Positions 8,136 to 17,646 of a stretch of DNA of 64,000 nt are shown in pieces; position 1 is the first letter of the stretch; each line of letters begins with the position of its first letter. The stretch is from Dendrosporobacter quercicolus (lineage in GTDB: Bacteria; Bacillota; Negativicutes; DSM-1736; Dendrosporobacteraceae). The stretch lies in assembly GCF_900104455.1 (NCBI RefSeq), contig NZ_FNHB01000002.1, positions 186,001 through 250,000 on the forward strand, read 5' to 3'. The position numbers and the translations under genes are program-made. The notes under the pieces were generated by a model. It was not told where the DNA came from. It made no database searches and saw only the letters and a list, made by a program, of their open reading frames with translations.

Positions 8136-9074
8136 ATGGAGATAGCACAACTGAAATATATGCTAACGCTGGCGAAACATTTAAACTTCTCTCGCGCTGC
8201 AAATGAAGTGTGCGTAACACCCTCCTCTCTATCACAGCAAATTAAGAAACTTGAGAATGAATTAGGAGTCGTCTTAGTCGAGAGAACTACGCGGTCAGTG
8301 CACCTGACTTCGGCGGGCGTCGAATTTATTGAAAGCGCTGAAAAAATAGTGGCGCAAATCTCTGAAATTAACGCGATCATGCAAAAATATATTGCTGGGG
8401 AAAGCGGAAAGATTTTTGTTGGAAACTGCCCCTTCTTTGAAGCGTACGGTATGAGTACCCTTATTGCCTCATTTCAGAAAAAATACCCGGATATTTCACT
8501 GCATTTTTGCGAAGCCGGATGTTTGGAGTTATACTCGTTACTGTGCAATGATAAAATTGATGTGGCATTTTTGCCTGCTTTTGGTGCGTTTAAACCAGAG
8601 GATGAGCCTTCGGTCGAAGCTTATCCTCTGGTTGATGACGAATTGGTTATTATTGTAAATTCCGCTCATCCTTTGGCTTCCAGACAGATCATAAATTTAG
8701 GGGAGGTTTCACAAGAGAAATTTATTTCTTTTGCCAAATCTTATGACGTTCATCAGGATACTGTTGAAGTCTGCCGTCTTTCCGGCTTTATACCGCAGTT
8801 TTCCTATGAAACCCAGTACCCTGATGTTGTTGTAAGGATGGTGGCTGAAGGAATGGGCATCGCTATGCTTTCTTCACGGGTACTTATGAGGATTTTCCTG
8901 AAAAACATTGCGGTTATTCGTTTTAAACCAACCCAGCTTAGAACGCTTACCGTTGCTTTTCTTAAGAAGCCTAACCTACTACCGGCTATATTGAACTTTA
9001 AGAACTTTTTTATTGCCTGCACAAAAGGGAATAGACTCTATAACCCGTTTAATGCCGGGCTGGCCCGAAAATGA
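8136..9074 (+). CDS. LysR-family transcriptional regulator
   Basis: A 312-residue LysR regulator. The N-terminal winged helix-turn-helix (about 1-60) reads MEIAQLKYMLTLAKHLNFSRAANEVCV and SLSQQIKKLENELGVVLVERT. The substrate-binding domain occupies 90-290. The start ATG 8136 has GGAG 10 nt upstream, and an earlier ATG at 8112 is possible. It follows lctD by 54 nt on the same strand, so it may control the lactate operon. That link rests on position only. Confidence 0.88.
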   Translation: MEIAQLKYMLTLAKHLNFSRAANEVCVTPSSLSQQIKKLENELGVVLVERTTRSVHLTSAGVEFIESAEKIVAQISEINAIMQKYIAGESGKIFVGNCPFFEAYGMSTLIASFQKKYPDISLHFCEAGCLELYSLLCNDKIDVAFLPAFGAFKPEDEPSVEAYPLVDDELVIIVNSAHPLASRQIINLGEVSQEKFISFAKSYDVHQDTVEVCRLSGFIPQFSYETQYPDVVVRMVAEGMGIAMLSSRVLMRIFLKNIAVIRFKPTQLRTLTVAFLKKPNLLPAILNFKNFFIACTKGNRLYNPFNAGLARK

Positions 9075-9155
9075 GTTTCTTAACACTGCAACACACTGCA
9101 ATAATACTACCGGCCCAAGCCGGATTCTTGGCGGATTAAACGATCTTATTGTAGG

Positions 9156-9184
9156 TAGACATTTAGAATATGTCGTGTTACAAT
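9156..9184 (+). promoter_or_regulatory. Candidate promoter for the amino acid ABC operon
   Basis: TAGACA (9156-9161), a 17-nt spacer and TACAAT (9179-9184). The spacer holds GACAT...ATGTC (9158-9174), a small inverted repeat that could be an operator. A terminator-like structure lies between this promoter and the first gene. Confidence 0.45.
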
Positions 9185-9234
9185 ATACATCAAGGATGTA
9201 AGATACTAAAAAAATAATATACGATAAGGCAATG

Positions 9235-9282
9235 AAGCCGTTCCAAAAATGATAAAATCATTTGTTGGTAGGGCTTTTTTTT
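9235..9282 (+). terminator. Terminator or attenuator before the ABC operon
   Basis: AAGCC (9235-9239) can pair with GGGCTT just before a run of eight or more T. An inner stem AAATGAT/ATCATTT lies between them. It may end the lysR transcript or attenuate the ABC operon leader. Confidence 0.5.
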
Positions 9283-9331
9283 GTTTTTTGGTTCGCAAAA
9301 GGCCTAATAATGATAAAAAAGGATTGATGTT

Positions 9332-10060
9332 GTGATCGTCTTAGAGAATATTCACAAATATTTCGGTCAGCTGCATGTGCTGAAAGGAGTGGACTTAACG
9401 GTTAAATCCGGCGAAAAAGTCGTGGTCATCGGCCCCAGCGGATCGGGCAAGAGCACCCTTATTCGCTGTGTAAATTTACTGGAGAAACCCACGGAAGGGC
9501 GGGTGGAGGTTGACAGTGTAAATTTAATGGGTTCCGATGCGGTTGTCGCCAAAGTCCGCCAATCGATTGGCATGGTATTTCAGCAGTTCAATCTCTATCC
9601 GCATATGACGGTGATTGAAAATCTGACCCTGGCGCCTACCAGGCTAAGGGGCGTTTCGGTAAGCGAAGCTACCGAATCGGGGCTGGCTTATTTGGAGCGG
9701 GTTGGCTTAAGAGAAAAAGCTGAGGCATATCCGTCGCAGTTGTCCGGCGGCCAGCAGCAGCGGGTTGCTATTGCCAGAGCCCTGAATATGAAGCCTAAAA
9801 TTATGTTGTTTGACGAGCCGACTTCGGCTCTTGACCCGGAAATGATTCAGGAGGTGCTTGATGTTATGATTGGCTTGGCCGGTGAGGGCATCACCATGGT
9901 GGTAGTTACCCATGAAATGGGGTTTGCCCGCAAAGTCGCCGACCGGGTCATTTTTATGGATGAGGGCATCATTCTCGAACAAGGGACACCGGAGCATTTT
10001 TTCACCAGCCCGCAGCATGAGCGTACGAAATTATTCTTAAGTCGGATTGCTCATGTTTAA
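9332..10060 (+). CDS. Polar amino acid ABC transporter ATP-binding protein
   Basis: A 242-residue GlnQ-type ATPase. Walker A is GPSGSGKST, the Q-loop lies in [14 protein letters not shown], the signature is [15 protein letters not shown], and Walker B is [14 protein letters not shown], followed by the switch His in [12 protein letters not shown]. It powers uptake of a polar amino acid with the binding protein and the two permeases that follow. The GTG start at 9332 has AAAGGAT 8 nt upstream. The substrate is not identifiable from sequence. Glutamine, glutamate, arginine or cystine are the usual choices. Confidence 0.92.
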   Translation: MIVLENIHKYFGQLHVLKGVDLTVKSGEKVVVIGPSGSGKSTLIRCVNLLEKPTEGRVEVDSVNLMGSDAVVAKVRQSIGMVFQQFNLYPHMTVIENLTLAPTRLRGVSVSEATESGLAYLERVGLREKAEAYPSQLSGGQQQRVAIARALNMKPKIMLFDEPTSALDPEMIQEVLDVMIGLAGEGITMVVVTHEMGFARKVADRVIFMDEGIILEQGTPEHFFTSPQHERTKLFLSRIAHV

Positions 10061-10085
10061 TTTAAAAATAAGGGAGGCTATGTTA

Positions 10086-10898
10086 ATGAAAAAACTTATG
10101 TTATTCATGGTTAGTTTGATTGTGGCCGCCGGACTATTGGCGGCCGGTTGCGGTGGCAGCACTCCTGCCCAGCCGGCGGCAGGCGGAGAAGCTCCCGAAA
10201 TTAAAGCCATCAAGGACCGGGGCGTCCTGAAAGTCGGTGTAAAAGTTGATGTACCGAAATTTGGCTTTAAGGATCCTCAGACCGGCAAAATAGACGGGCT
10301 GGAAATTGATCTGGCAAGAACTTTAGCCAAAAAGATCTTAGGTGATGAAAATAAAATTGATGTACAGGCGGTAACAGCGAAAACCCGTGGCCCGCTGCTG
10401 GACAATGGTGAACTTGATCTGGTCATTGCAACTTTTACCATTACGGAAGAACGTAAGCAAAGTTATAATTTTTCCGATCCTTACTTTAGTGACGGCGTTG
10501 CGTTAATGGTGAAGAAAAATTCCGGCATTCAAACGTTGAAGGATCTTAATGGCAAGAAAATTGGGGTAGCGCAAAGCGCCACCAGCAAAAAAGCTTTGAT
10601 CGACGAAGTGGAAAAAGAAGGCTTGAAAGTACAGTTCCTGGAGTTTGGTACTTATCCTGAAATTAAAACAGCGCTTGATTCCGGCCGGGTCGATTGTTTT
10701 TCAGTTGACGCCGCTATTCTGTTTGGTTATTTGGATGATTCGACCGTTATTCTTGCTGAGCGCTACAGCCCGCAATTATATGGAATTGCCTCCAAAAAAG
10801 CCAACGCCGGCCTGGCTAAGCTGGCCAATGATACGGTAGGAGAAATGAAGTCTTCCGGCGAGCTGGATAAATTGATTCAAAAGTGGGGTCTTAAATAG
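10086..10898 (+). CDS. Amino acid ABC transporter substrate-binding lipoprotein
   Basis: A 270-residue SBP_bac_3 protein with a lipoprotein signal peptide. MKKLMLFMVSLIVAAGLLAAGC ends in the lipobox LAAGC, so the mature Cys is acylated and the protein sits on the outer face of the cytoplasmic membrane. The domain begins at about residue 40 (KDRGVLKVGVKVDVPKFGF) and has the typical FTITEERKQSYNFSDPYF segment. The ATG at 10086 has AGGGAGG at the best spacing. It is translated between the ATPase and the first permease. Confidence 0.93.
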   Translation: MKKLMLFMVSLIVAAGLLAAGCGGSTPAQPAAGGEAPEIKAIKDRGVLKVGVKVDVPKFGFKDPQTGKIDGLEIDLARTLAKKILGDENKIDVQAVTAKTRGPLLDNGELDLVIATFTITEERKQSYNFSDPYFSDGVALMVKKNSGIQTLKDLNGKKIGVAQSATSKKALIDEVEKEGLKVQFLEFGTYPEIKTALDSGRVDCFSVDAAILFGYLDDSTVILAERYSPQLYGIASKKANAGLAKLANDTVGEMKSSGELDKLIQKWGLK

Positions 10899-11569
10899 TG
10901 CCAGGTCCTTTTGCCGGTTTTAAATGGCTGGCGGTATTCCGGGACTGGTCCGTTTTTGCCGAAGGATTTGTGATGACCATTGCGATCTCAGTACTGGCGC
11001 TGGCTTTGGCCTTATTGCTGGGCATTTTGTTCGGCGTGCTGGGAACGGCGAAATGGAAGCCTTTTCGCTTGCTCAACCGGATTTATGTTGAAGCTATCCA
11101 GAATACGCCGCTCGTCATTCAGGTATTCTTTTTATATCACGGATTACCGCATCTGGGCATTATGCTGCCGGTATTTTCGGTCGGCATGCTGGGGGTTGGC
11201 GTTTATCATGGCGCATATATTGCCGAGGTTGTGCGCGCCGGTATTCAGGCGATACCGCGCGGGCAGCATGAGGCTGCTTACTCCCAGGGATTTTCCTACT
11301 GGGAAGCCATGCGGTATATTGTACTGCCTCAGGCCAAGCGGATGTCTTATCCGCCGTTGACCAATCAGGCGGTCAGCTTAATTAAAAATACTTCCGTTAT
11401 GGCCATGGTGGCCGGCGGCGATTTAATGTACCATGCCGACTCCTGGGCCAGCACCAACTTATATTATGGTCCGGCTTATGTGGTTACCGGCCTGCTGTAT
11501 ATCGCCATCTGCTTTCCACTGGCCACCTACGCCCGGCGTCTTGAGCGCAAGCTGGAGGTGTCGCTGTGA
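10898..11569 (+). CDS. Amino acid ABC transporter permease 1
   Basis: A 223-residue HisM/GlnP-type inner-membrane permease with about five helices. The EAA loop is [25 protein letters not shown], which contacts the ATPase. The GTG start shares one base with the stop of the binding-protein gene (TAGTG), so translation is coupled. It pairs with the second permease that follows. Confidence 0.9.
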   Translation: MPGPFAGFKWLAVFRDWSVFAEGFVMTIAISVLALALALLLGILFGVLGTAKWKPFRLLNRIYVEAIQNTPLVIQVFFLYHGLPHLGIMLPVFSVGMLGVGVYHGAYIAEVVRAGIQAIPRGQHEAAYSQGFSYWEAMRYIVLPQAKRMSYPPLTNQAVSLIKNTSVMAMVAGGDLMYHADSWASTNLYYGPAYVVTGLLYIAICFPLATYARRLERKLEVSL

Positions 11570-12216
11570 TTCAGGAGCTGTTTCAGACCGAACTGCTTGT
11601 CTTTTTGGGGGAAGGCTTGCTGACAACGCTGTATATAGCGGTTGCTTCAATTATTTTAAGCCTGATCTTTGGTACAGTACTGGGCGTGGCCCGGTTTTCC
11701 AATCATATTATTTTTGGTAAAATTTCAGTTGTCTATATTGAGGCAGTGCGTAATACGCCGTTATTGCTGTTTATTTTGGCGGCCCGCTTTATGACGCCGC
11801 TGCCGCCGGTGCAAGCCGGTGTTGCGGCGATGACGGTATTTACAGCGGCGATTATTGCCGAAGTTGTCCGCGGCGGTTTAAATTCCATTCACCGGGGGCA
11901 ATGGGAGGCTGCTAAGTCCCAGGGCTTTGGTTACTGGCAGACGCTCCGGTTTATCATATTGCCCCAGGCTTTTCGCAATGTGATTCCGCCACTGGTTTCC
12001 CAATGCACCACGGTAGTTAAGGACACTTCTTTTGTGTGGGCGGTTGGGATTGAAGATCTTACCGGAAAAGGAATGATCATTATGGGCAAATATGGCTCCT
12101 CAGCGCAGGTTTTCACTATATTTGCGACAATCGCGTTCATTTATTTTGTTTTAAATTATGCGATGTCCAGCTATGCCCGCCAGCAGCAGCGCAAGCTGTT
12201 GTACCGCAGTTATTAG
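11566..12216 (+). CDS. Amino acid ABC transporter permease 2
   Basis: A 216-residue HisM/GlnP-type permease. The EAA loop reads [25 protein letters not shown], and an NTPLLLFI segment follows the second helix. It starts at GTG 11566 with a 4-nt overlap (GTGA) on the upstream permease and has CTGGAGGTG as ribosome site. It is the last gene of the operon, and a very strong terminator follows. The two permeases together form the translocation pore. Confidence 0.9.
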   Translation: MIQELFQTELLVFLGEGLLTTLYIAVASIILSLIFGTVLGVARFSNHIIFGKISVVYIEAVRNTPLLLFILAARFMTPLPPVQAGVAAMTVFTAAIIAEVVRGGLNSIHRGQWEAAKSQGFGYWQTLRFIILPQAFRNVIPPLVSQCTTVVKDTSFVWAVGIEDLTGKGMIIMGKYGSSAQVFTIFATIAFIYFVLNYAMSSYARQQQRKLLYRSY

Positions 12217-12225
12217 TTGAAGTGT

Positions 12226-12263
12226 AAAGGGCGCCGCCTCAAAATTGAGGCGGCGCCCTTTTT
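12226..12263 (+). terminator. Strong terminator of the amino acid ABC operon
   Basis: A 17-bp perfect stem (12226-12242 against 12245-12261) around an AA loop, with the T-run overlapping and following the right arm to 12263. The A-tract on the left side makes it potentially bidirectional. Confidence 0.92.
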
Positions 12264-12389
12264 GGTGAAGCGGGGAGTTTTATTGCTGTAAATGGTGTTT
12301 TCCATTGGTAACGGCCTTATGGTGGCAATACATAACAGGTAATCATAATATAGAATATGGGAAACTATTTGCTTGAGAGGAAGATCTAT

Positions 12390-12608
12390 ATGGCTGAGTA
12401 TAAAAAACCTAAATGGGCTGAGCCCGAGATAGACGTATGGGAAGATGCCGGGGATGCGCGGCCAGGCGGCCCGGAGGAACGGCCGATCATTATCGGCATA
12501 GGCGGGGGGTTTTTCGGTTGTTTTCCCCGCCAGTTTAGCTGCCGGCCGCGTTTTTTCAGTTGTAATCCCCGCCGGCTTTGCTATCCCAGACCGTGTTTTC
12601 CAATCTGA
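12390..12608 (+). CDS. Small Cys/Arg/Pro-rich protein of unknown function
   Basis: A 72-residue protein. It has an acidic, Trp-containing N-terminal half (AEYKKPKWAEPEIDVWED) and a glycine turn (IIIGIGGGFFG). A basic tail with four evenly spaced cysteines follows (CFPRQFSCRP, SCNPRRLCYPRPCFPI adds more). No family is recognised. The composition resembles small spore-coat or surface peptides, or a precursor with a cleavable leader. Both readings are inference. The ATG 12390 has GAGAGGAAG upstream, and a hairpin follows the stop. Confidence 0.55.
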   Translation: MAEYKKPKWAEPEIDVWEDAGDARPGGPEERPIIIGIGGGFFGCFPRQFSCRPRFFSCNPRRLCYPRPCFPI

Positions 12609-12644
12609 AGCATTGTAAATGACAACTGTACCTGTGTGCTGCGG

Positions 12645-12682
12645 CAGGGGAGGCGCTCCGTGAGGAGAAATGCCTCCCCCTG
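12645..12682. terminator. Hairpin between the small protein gene and the LysR gene
   Basis: CAGGGGAGGC (12646-12655) faces GCCTCCCCCTG (about 12671-12681) with one bulge. No long T-run follows on either strand. It lies between convergent genes and could end both transcripts. Confidence 0.5.
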
Positions 12683-12723
12683 TCGTGTTTGGCGGCCGGG
12701 ATTGCCGTTCCGGCTTACTGATC

Positions 12724-13599
12724 TCAGCGGAAAGATTCAATAATAAAATTTTTAAATTTGGCAGCGGCGGTCGACAGCGGGCGCTGCTTATGCCAGATGA
12801 CGGCGATGCTGCGATAACATTTGGGATAGGAAATACGCAGAAATTTAATGCGGGCCTGATCAAGGGCCGGACTGTGCGGAATGAGCGCAAACCCCATGTT
12901 GGCTTCTACCAAGCCGGCTACCGAGAGAATTTCGGCCCCTTCAAAGGCAATCACCGGCTGGATTCCGGCCTCATGGCAGTAGCGGTCTGTCAATACCCGC
13001 AGCCCGTAGTCCTTTCTAAAGGTAATGATCGGATCACCGGCCATTTCGGCCAGTTTAATGGAGCGGCGCTTGGCCAAGGGATGATTGACCGGTACGGCGA
13101 CAAACAGCTCCTCGTCAAACAGGGGATACCATTCAATGCTGTCTTTAACAAAGGCGGGAGAGCACAGGCATAAGTCGATTTTCCCGGTTTCGAGCTGGTC
13201 CAGCAAAACGCTTGTATAATTTTGAAAAAGCTTAAATTGGATATGAGGATTTTTGGTGCGAAAGCTGCTGAGCAGATTGGGAACAATATCAGCTCCCAAA
13301 GACAGCAGGAAGGCCAGGGAGATTTCACCGTCAGACAGCTGGAGCATATCCTGGATCACTTGTTTCCCCTCTTCGATTTTTTGTATGGAAATTTCGACGT
13401 ATTGCAAAAAAATCTGTCCATAGGTGTTCAAAGTGATGGCTTTGCCGCTACGTTCAAAGAGCGGAAAGCCAATTTCCGCTTCTAATTTAGCGATTGAGCG
13501 GCTGAGGGCCGGCTGAGAGACCGAGAGGATTTTAGCCGCCTGGGTAAAATTTTGGGTGGCTGCAACCGCTTTGAAATATTCTAATTGATGCCATTCCAT
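12724..13599 (-). CDS. LysR-family transcriptional regulator
   Basis: A 291-residue LysR protein. The helix-turn-helix spans about 1-60 (MEWHQLEYFKAVAATQNFTQAAKIL, SQPALSRSIAKLEAEIGFPLFERSGK), and the inducer-binding domain spans 90-285. It is divergent from the MFS exporter gene at 13870 across a 270-bp gap, the standard arrangement for a LysR protein that controls its neighbour. The nicotinate cluster begins 1.6 kb further on and could also be a target, but nothing in the sequence shows this. Confidence 0.9.
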   Translation of the reverse strand: MEWHQLEYFKAVAATQNFTQAAKILSVSQPALSRSIAKLEAEIGFPLFERSGKAITLNTYGQIFLQYVEISIQKIEEGKQVIQDMLQLSDGEISLAFLLSLGADIVPNLLSSFRTKNPHIQFKLFQNYTSVLLDQLETGKIDLCLCSPAFVKDSIEWYPLFDEELFVAVPVNHPLAKRRSIKLAEMAGDPIITFRKDYGLRVLTDRYCHEAGIQPVIAFEGAEILSVAGLVEANMGFALIPHSPALDQARIKFLRISYPKCYRSIAVIWHKQRPLSTAAAKFKNFIIESFR

Positions 13600-13869
13600 T
13601 GTAGAACCACCTTTAATGTATAGTTTGGCGCTGAAGAGAGGGTGTTGTCATCAGAAAAAGCAAGAATTCGGGGGAGTTTCAATATTGTTAATAGTACAAG
13701 CTAAAACTATATTCGGTAAATCAAGGGATTTTTCCTTGTGCGGAGCCGGAGCGGGACTGATTAATGCAAATCAGGTATGAGGATATGTTTAGAATGCATT
13801 GGCAATCTTGTGGAATTGGCGGTAATATAAGAAGAAATCAAACTCTTACTAAATGATTTGAGGCTGATG
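13600..13869. other. Divergent intergenic region between LysR and MFS genes
   Basis: About 270 bp that must hold both promoters and the LysR operator. I see A+T-rich stretches but no promoter clear enough to assign. A loose T-N11-A motif is too common to single out. Confidence 0.4.
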
Positions 13870-15081
13870 ATGAACGACTATATCAAGATCAATAGCCGAC
13901 AATATTGGAAAACGATTATTGCCCTGTTTTTGGGAAGCTTTGTTACTTTTGCCTTGCTTTATTCGGTGCAGCCTTTGATTCCCGTTTTTTCTGAGGAGTT
14001 TAATGTTCCGCCTTCCTTATCCAGCCTGACCGTATCCCTGGCTACCGGAGGTTTGGCGGTTTCCATGCTGTTCATGTCCGGGCTGTCTGATGCGGTGGGA
14101 CGAAAACGCATCATGACAATCGCGCTGCTCGGTTCAGCCGGATTAACGGTGTTAGCTGCCTGCAGCACCGGTTTCCTGCCGCTGCTGTTGCTGCGGTTTT
14201 TGCAGGGACTGGTTCTCGCGGGGTTCCCGGCAATTGCCATGGCATATATTAATGAAGAATTTGACCCGGCGACAGTGGGGCTGGTGATTGGCATTTATGT
14301 AAGCGGCAATTCCCTTGGCGGCTTAGGCGGCCGGCTGCTGGTCAGTGCTTTGACCGACTTTTTTTCCTGGCATGTGGCGCTCGGTTTACTGGGCATTGGC
14401 TGCATCGCGCTGAGTCTCTGGTTTTATTTTAATTTACCCAACTCCAAACATTTTACCACAAATAAAATGACCTTCACCGCCCGTCTGGCTTCGCTGCAGG
14501 AAGAGCTTAGCCACGGCAAAATGCTGGCGCTGTATGGAACCGGCTTTGCGGTGATGGGATCGTTTATCGCAGTCTATAACTATATCGGTTATTCGCTGAT
14601 GGCTCCTCCTTATAATCTGAGTCAGACAATTGTCGGCTGTCTTTTCCTCATCTATTTAGTCGGGACCTTTAGTTCAACCTTTATGGGGAAAATGGCGGAT
14701 GAGAAAGGCAGCGCCACTGTCCTTTGTTTAGCGGTGGGCATCATGCTGGCCGGTGTGTTGCTTACTCTTGCAGTGAATTTATATCTCAAGATTCTGGGGC
14801 TGGCAATTTTAACTTTCGGTTTTTTTGGCAGTCATTCAGTGGCCAGCAGCTGGGTTGGTAAATGTGCTGTGACCGGTAAGGCGCAGGCCGCTTCCCTGTA
14901 TTTGCTGTTTTATTATATCGGCTCGAGTGTAATCGGGACGATCGGCGGAGAATTCCTATTGTGGAATGGCTGGACAGGTGTGGTCATTCTCGTTGGCGCT
15001 GTTTTGGCGGGTACCTTTTTGCTGGCGTTATGGCTGTGGGCCAGCGAGCAGAGTGTTGGTTACGCCAAACAGCAGCACTGA
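13870..15081 (+). CDS. MFS transporter (YnfM-like, 12 helices)
   Basis: A 403-residue major facilitator with 12 predicted helices. The loop 2-3 motif is SGLSDAVGRKRIM. The N-terminal segment LLYSVQPLIPVFSEEFNV is typical of the YnfM/arabinose-efflux-like group. I start at ATG 13870, with GAGG 7 nt upstream. An ATG at 13867 and a TTG at 13858 are alternatives. Divergence from a LysR gene suggests inducible efflux or uptake of a small organic molecule. Confidence 0.85.
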   Translation: MNDYIKINSRQYWKTIIALFLGSFVTFALLYSVQPLIPVFSEEFNVPPSLSSLTVSLATGGLAVSMLFMSGLSDAVGRKRIMTIALLGSAGLTVLAACSTGFLPLLLLRFLQGLVLAGFPAIAMAYINEEFDPATVGLVIGIYVSGNSLGGLGGRLLVSALTDFFSWHVALGLLGIGCIALSLWFYFNLPNSKHFTTNKMTFTARLASLQEELSHGKMLALYGTGFAVMGSFIAVYNYIGYSLMAPPYNLSQTIVGCLFLIYLVGTFSSTFMGKMADEKGSATVLCLAVGIMLAGVLLTLAVNLYLKILGLAILTFGFFGSHSVASSWVGKCAVTGKAQAASLYLLFYYIGSSVIGTIGGEFLLWNGWTGVVILVGAVLAGTFLLALWLWASEQSVGYAKQQH

Positions 15082-15121
15082 TTCAGCGGGTTAGTTGATA
15101 AAAAAATAGATGTTCAGGCAG

Positions 15122-15171
15122 TGAGGCCAATATAACAGGATGGTATTCCTGGTATATTGGCCTTTTTTTGT
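15122..15171 (+). terminator. Terminator after the MFS gene
   Basis: AGGCCAATATA pairs with TATATTGGCCT, with an inner CAGG/CCTG pairing, and TTTTTTT follows. Confidence 0.88.
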
Positions 15172-15270
15172 CCGGCGGAAAAACTTATTTCGGCCTGTCA
15201 AACGGAAAGTCAGTAATTCTGAGGCGCAAGCCAGGGGTTTTTTAGCGAAGTGACTGGAGGAGGAACTAAC

Positions 15271-16779
15271 ATGGTAGGTATTGAGACTGAGGCTTGTAAA
15301 GGCTGTGGAATTTGTGCAAAAAACTGTCCGGTAACGGCAATTGAAATACGGGATAAAGTTGCCCGGATCAACAGCTCCTGTGTTGGCTGCGGCGTTTGTA
15401 TCAGGGTTTGCCCCTTTGCCGCCGTAAGCCGGCAGGAGATTGAGCCGGCGGCGGCGGTCCGTTGTCAGTCCTGTCCGGTGGAGTGCCGGATTCAACCGGG
15501 CTTTGAAGGCGCTTGCCGGCGTTATACAAATATTAACGGCGTTCTTGTCCGCAACCGGAGCCTGGTGACGGAAACCATGCTGACTGCAGCCAATCCGCCT
15601 CTTTTGCCGGATAAACCATTAATTACGGCGGTGGGGGCCGGCACCTCCTATCCCTGCTGTCGCCCGGCGCCGCATATTGTGGAAGGGGTGGTCAATAATG
15701 TAGAGGTCATTACCGTTGTCACCGAAGCGCCGCTTAGCTATAGCGGCATTAAAGTGAAAATTGACGCCAATGTCCATATTGGCGAAGAGGGAGCGCCGGT
15801 GCTGTGCGGCGGCGCGGCGATTGGCCTGGTGGATACGGAGGAATATGGCGCCAAGATGCTTTCGCTGGGCGGGGCTAACGTTTTAAGCGGTAAACATGGC
15901 TTTATTGCAGCGAGAACGGTGGTCGCCCTGGCGAATGGCGAAAAGGTTTCCCTGCAGGTGGCCAAAGGCAGCCGCCTGGAGTTGCAGGTCGGCCGGGCGC
16001 CGGTGATTGACGGCAAAATGCAGACCAGGATGCGGATTGGCTGTGGCAGCGCCACGATTGGCATGTTTGCCAAAGTGTTAAGTCAGGTGGTGGAGGAAGC
16101 GATCATTCTTGATCATCACGTGATTGGCCTGTTAAGTGAACACCGGGCCGGGGAAGAGGCGGGGCTTAGCTACCGGGGCATTGTGCCAAACGGCAGGCGC
16201 AGTACCCGCGGGCGTTATTTTGGCGAAGCCGGCCATGGCTGGGGCGGCACCAGCATTAGCACGGCGGCGCAGGCGGTTAAAGCGGTCGATATGCGATTGG
16301 CCCGGCCCGGCCTGCGGATTCTGGTTACCGAAACCACTGCTCAGCAAGCCGGTTTGCTGGAGGTGCAGGCGGATGGAACTGTCAGGGAAGTGCCGATGAC
16401 CGACAATGTACAGGCCGTCGTTGACTTAATCGCGGCTAACTGTGAGGAGGCCCGCGTTTCCGCCCTGTATGTGGGCGGCACGGGCGGCAGCGCCCGGGCC
16501 GGGGTTACGCAGCACCCGGTCAAACTTTCGCAGGCTGTCCATGATGGCGCTGTCAAGCTGACAATCGGCGGTGCGCCCAGTTATCTTTTGCCAGGCGGCG
16601 GCATCAACTTTATGGTTGATGTGGAAAAAGTGGCGCCGCAGGCGTTTACCTGGGTTCCTACGCCGGCTACGGTGGCGCCGGTAGAGTATACCATGACCAA
16701 GGAAACCTTCGCCGCCATTGGCGGTCATATGGAGGCCGTCCGTCCGGTTAGCGCCGTCAAGAAGGGGACGACGTCATGA
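15271..16779 (+). CDS. hnr: 6-hydroxynicotinate reductase
   Basis: A 502-residue iron-sulfur flavoprotein. In anaerobic nicotinate fermentation it reduces 6-hydroxynicotinate to 1,4,5,6-tetrahydro-6-oxonicotinate with reduced ferredoxin. Two [4Fe-4S] motifs are visible: Cys9/12/15/19 ([11 protein letters not shown]) and Cys37/40/43/47 ([11 protein letters not shown]). A third group, Cys65/68/72/82, could hold the [2Fe-2S] cluster. The E. barkeri enzyme has exactly this cofactor set plus a covalently bound flavin (Alhapel et al. 2006, from memory). Thr262 in CGSATIGM resembles the [G/S]-A-T core of ApbE flavinylation sites. ATG 15271 has GGAGGAGG 7 nt upstream. The gene overlaps the UPF0280 gene by 4 nt. 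Confidence 0.88.
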   Translation: MVGIETEACKGCGICAKNCPVTAIEIRDKVARINSSCVGCGVCIRVCPFAAVSRQEIEPAAAVRCQSCPVECRIQPGFEGACRRYTNINGVLVRNRSLVTETMLTAANPPLLPDKPLITAVGAGTSYPCCRPAPHIVEGVVNNVEVITVVTEAPLSYSGIKVKIDANVHIGEEGAPVLCGGAAIGLVDTEEYGAKMLSLGGANVLSGKHGFIAARTVVALANGEKVSLQVAKGSRLELQVGRAPVIDGKMQTRMRIGCGSATIGMFAKVLSQVVEEAIILDHHVIGLLSEHRAGEEAGLSYRGIVPNGRRSTRGRYFGEAGHGWGGTSISTAAQAVKAVDMRLARPGLRILVTETTAQQAGLLEVQADGTVREVPMTDNVQAVVDLIAANCEEARVSALYVGGTGGSARAGVTQHPVKLSQAVHDGAVKLTIGGAPSYLLPGGGINFMVDVEKVAPQAFTWVPTPATVAPVEYTMTKETFAAIGGHMEAVRPVSAVKKGTTS

Positions 16780-17624
16780 TGGAAATGCTGGGCCAGGGCC
16801 GGGGCTTTGTGGATTATGGGCCGATGCAAATGACCATTCAGGCGGCAGCGCCGGGGCAGGATGCAAACCGCCTGGTGCAAACCGCAGGCGACTATGCCAT
16901 GTCGCTGCTCAAGCAGGTCGCCCGGTATAAAATGCTGGCCGCCCGGCCGCAGTCGGAACTGCCGGCTGTGGTGACTGCCCCGCCGGTGCTGCGGCGAATG
17001 GTTGAGGCCGTCCGGCAGTCCGGGGACCGGACATTAACGCCAATGGCGGCGGTTGCCGGAGCGATTGCTGATCTTACCGCAGATTATTTGGTACAGCAGG
17101 GGGCGGTGAAGGTCATTGCCAATAATGGCGGCGATATTGCGATACGGCTGCAGGCGGGGCAGTCGGTCCTGGTGGGAGTCGCCGCCAGCCGCAATAGCAT
17201 GGCCGGGCCAACGTTGCTGGTCACCGGGGAAAGCGGCATTGGCGGAATTGCCACCAGCGGTCTGGGCGGCCGCAGCTTTAGCAAAGGAATTGCCACCGCT
17301 GCCGTGGCGGCGGCCGGTTCGGCGGCCTTGGCGGATGCCTGTGCAACCAGTATCGGCAATGCGGTTTATACGCCTCATGCCAGCATCCGCCTGGCGTTGG
17401 CGGAAGACCTTGACCCTAATACCGATATTCGCGGGCATTATGTGGTTAAAGAAGCGGGCCTGCTGCCGGCAGGCATTATCCAGCAGGCTTTGGCCAACGG
17501 CAGGATAAAAGCGGCGCAACTGCTGTCTGATCAGATTATTTGCGGTGCGGCTGTTTTTATTGATGATTGGAGCACGTTTGTTCCCGAAGACTGGCTTTTG
17601 GTGAATCAGCGGCTTTCAATATAA
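16776..17624 (+). CDS. UPF0280 family protein (ApbE-like superfamily)
   Basis: A 282-residue protein of the UPF0280 family, which belongs structurally with ApbE FAD:protein FMN transferases. It has an [20 protein letters not shown] segment equivalent to the flavin-binding NxGGD motif of ApbE. Later come [23 protein letters not shown] and [11 protein letters not shown], which resemble the metal/flavin-handling ADALST region. It overlaps hnr by ATGA, so the two are translationally coupled. Because E. barkeri Hnr carries covalent flavin, I infer that this protein attaches it. The family has no proven function, and no signal peptide is seen, so it acts in the cytoplasm. Confidence 0.82.
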   Translation: MMEMLGQGRGFVDYGPMQMTIQAAAPGQDANRLVQTAGDYAMSLLKQVARYKMLAARPQSELPAVVTAPPVLRRMVEAVRQSGDRTLTPMAAVAGAIADLTADYLVQQGAVKVIANNGGDIAIRLQAGQSVLVGVAASRNSMAGPTLLVTGESGIGGIATSGLGGRSFSKGIATAAVAAAGSAALADACATSIGNAVYTPHASIRLALAEDLDPNTDIRGHYVVKEAGLLPAGIIQQALANGRIKAAQLLSDQIICGAAVFIDDWSTFVPEDWLLVNQRLSI

Positions 17625-17646
17625 AAAATGCAAGGGAGGACAAAGG

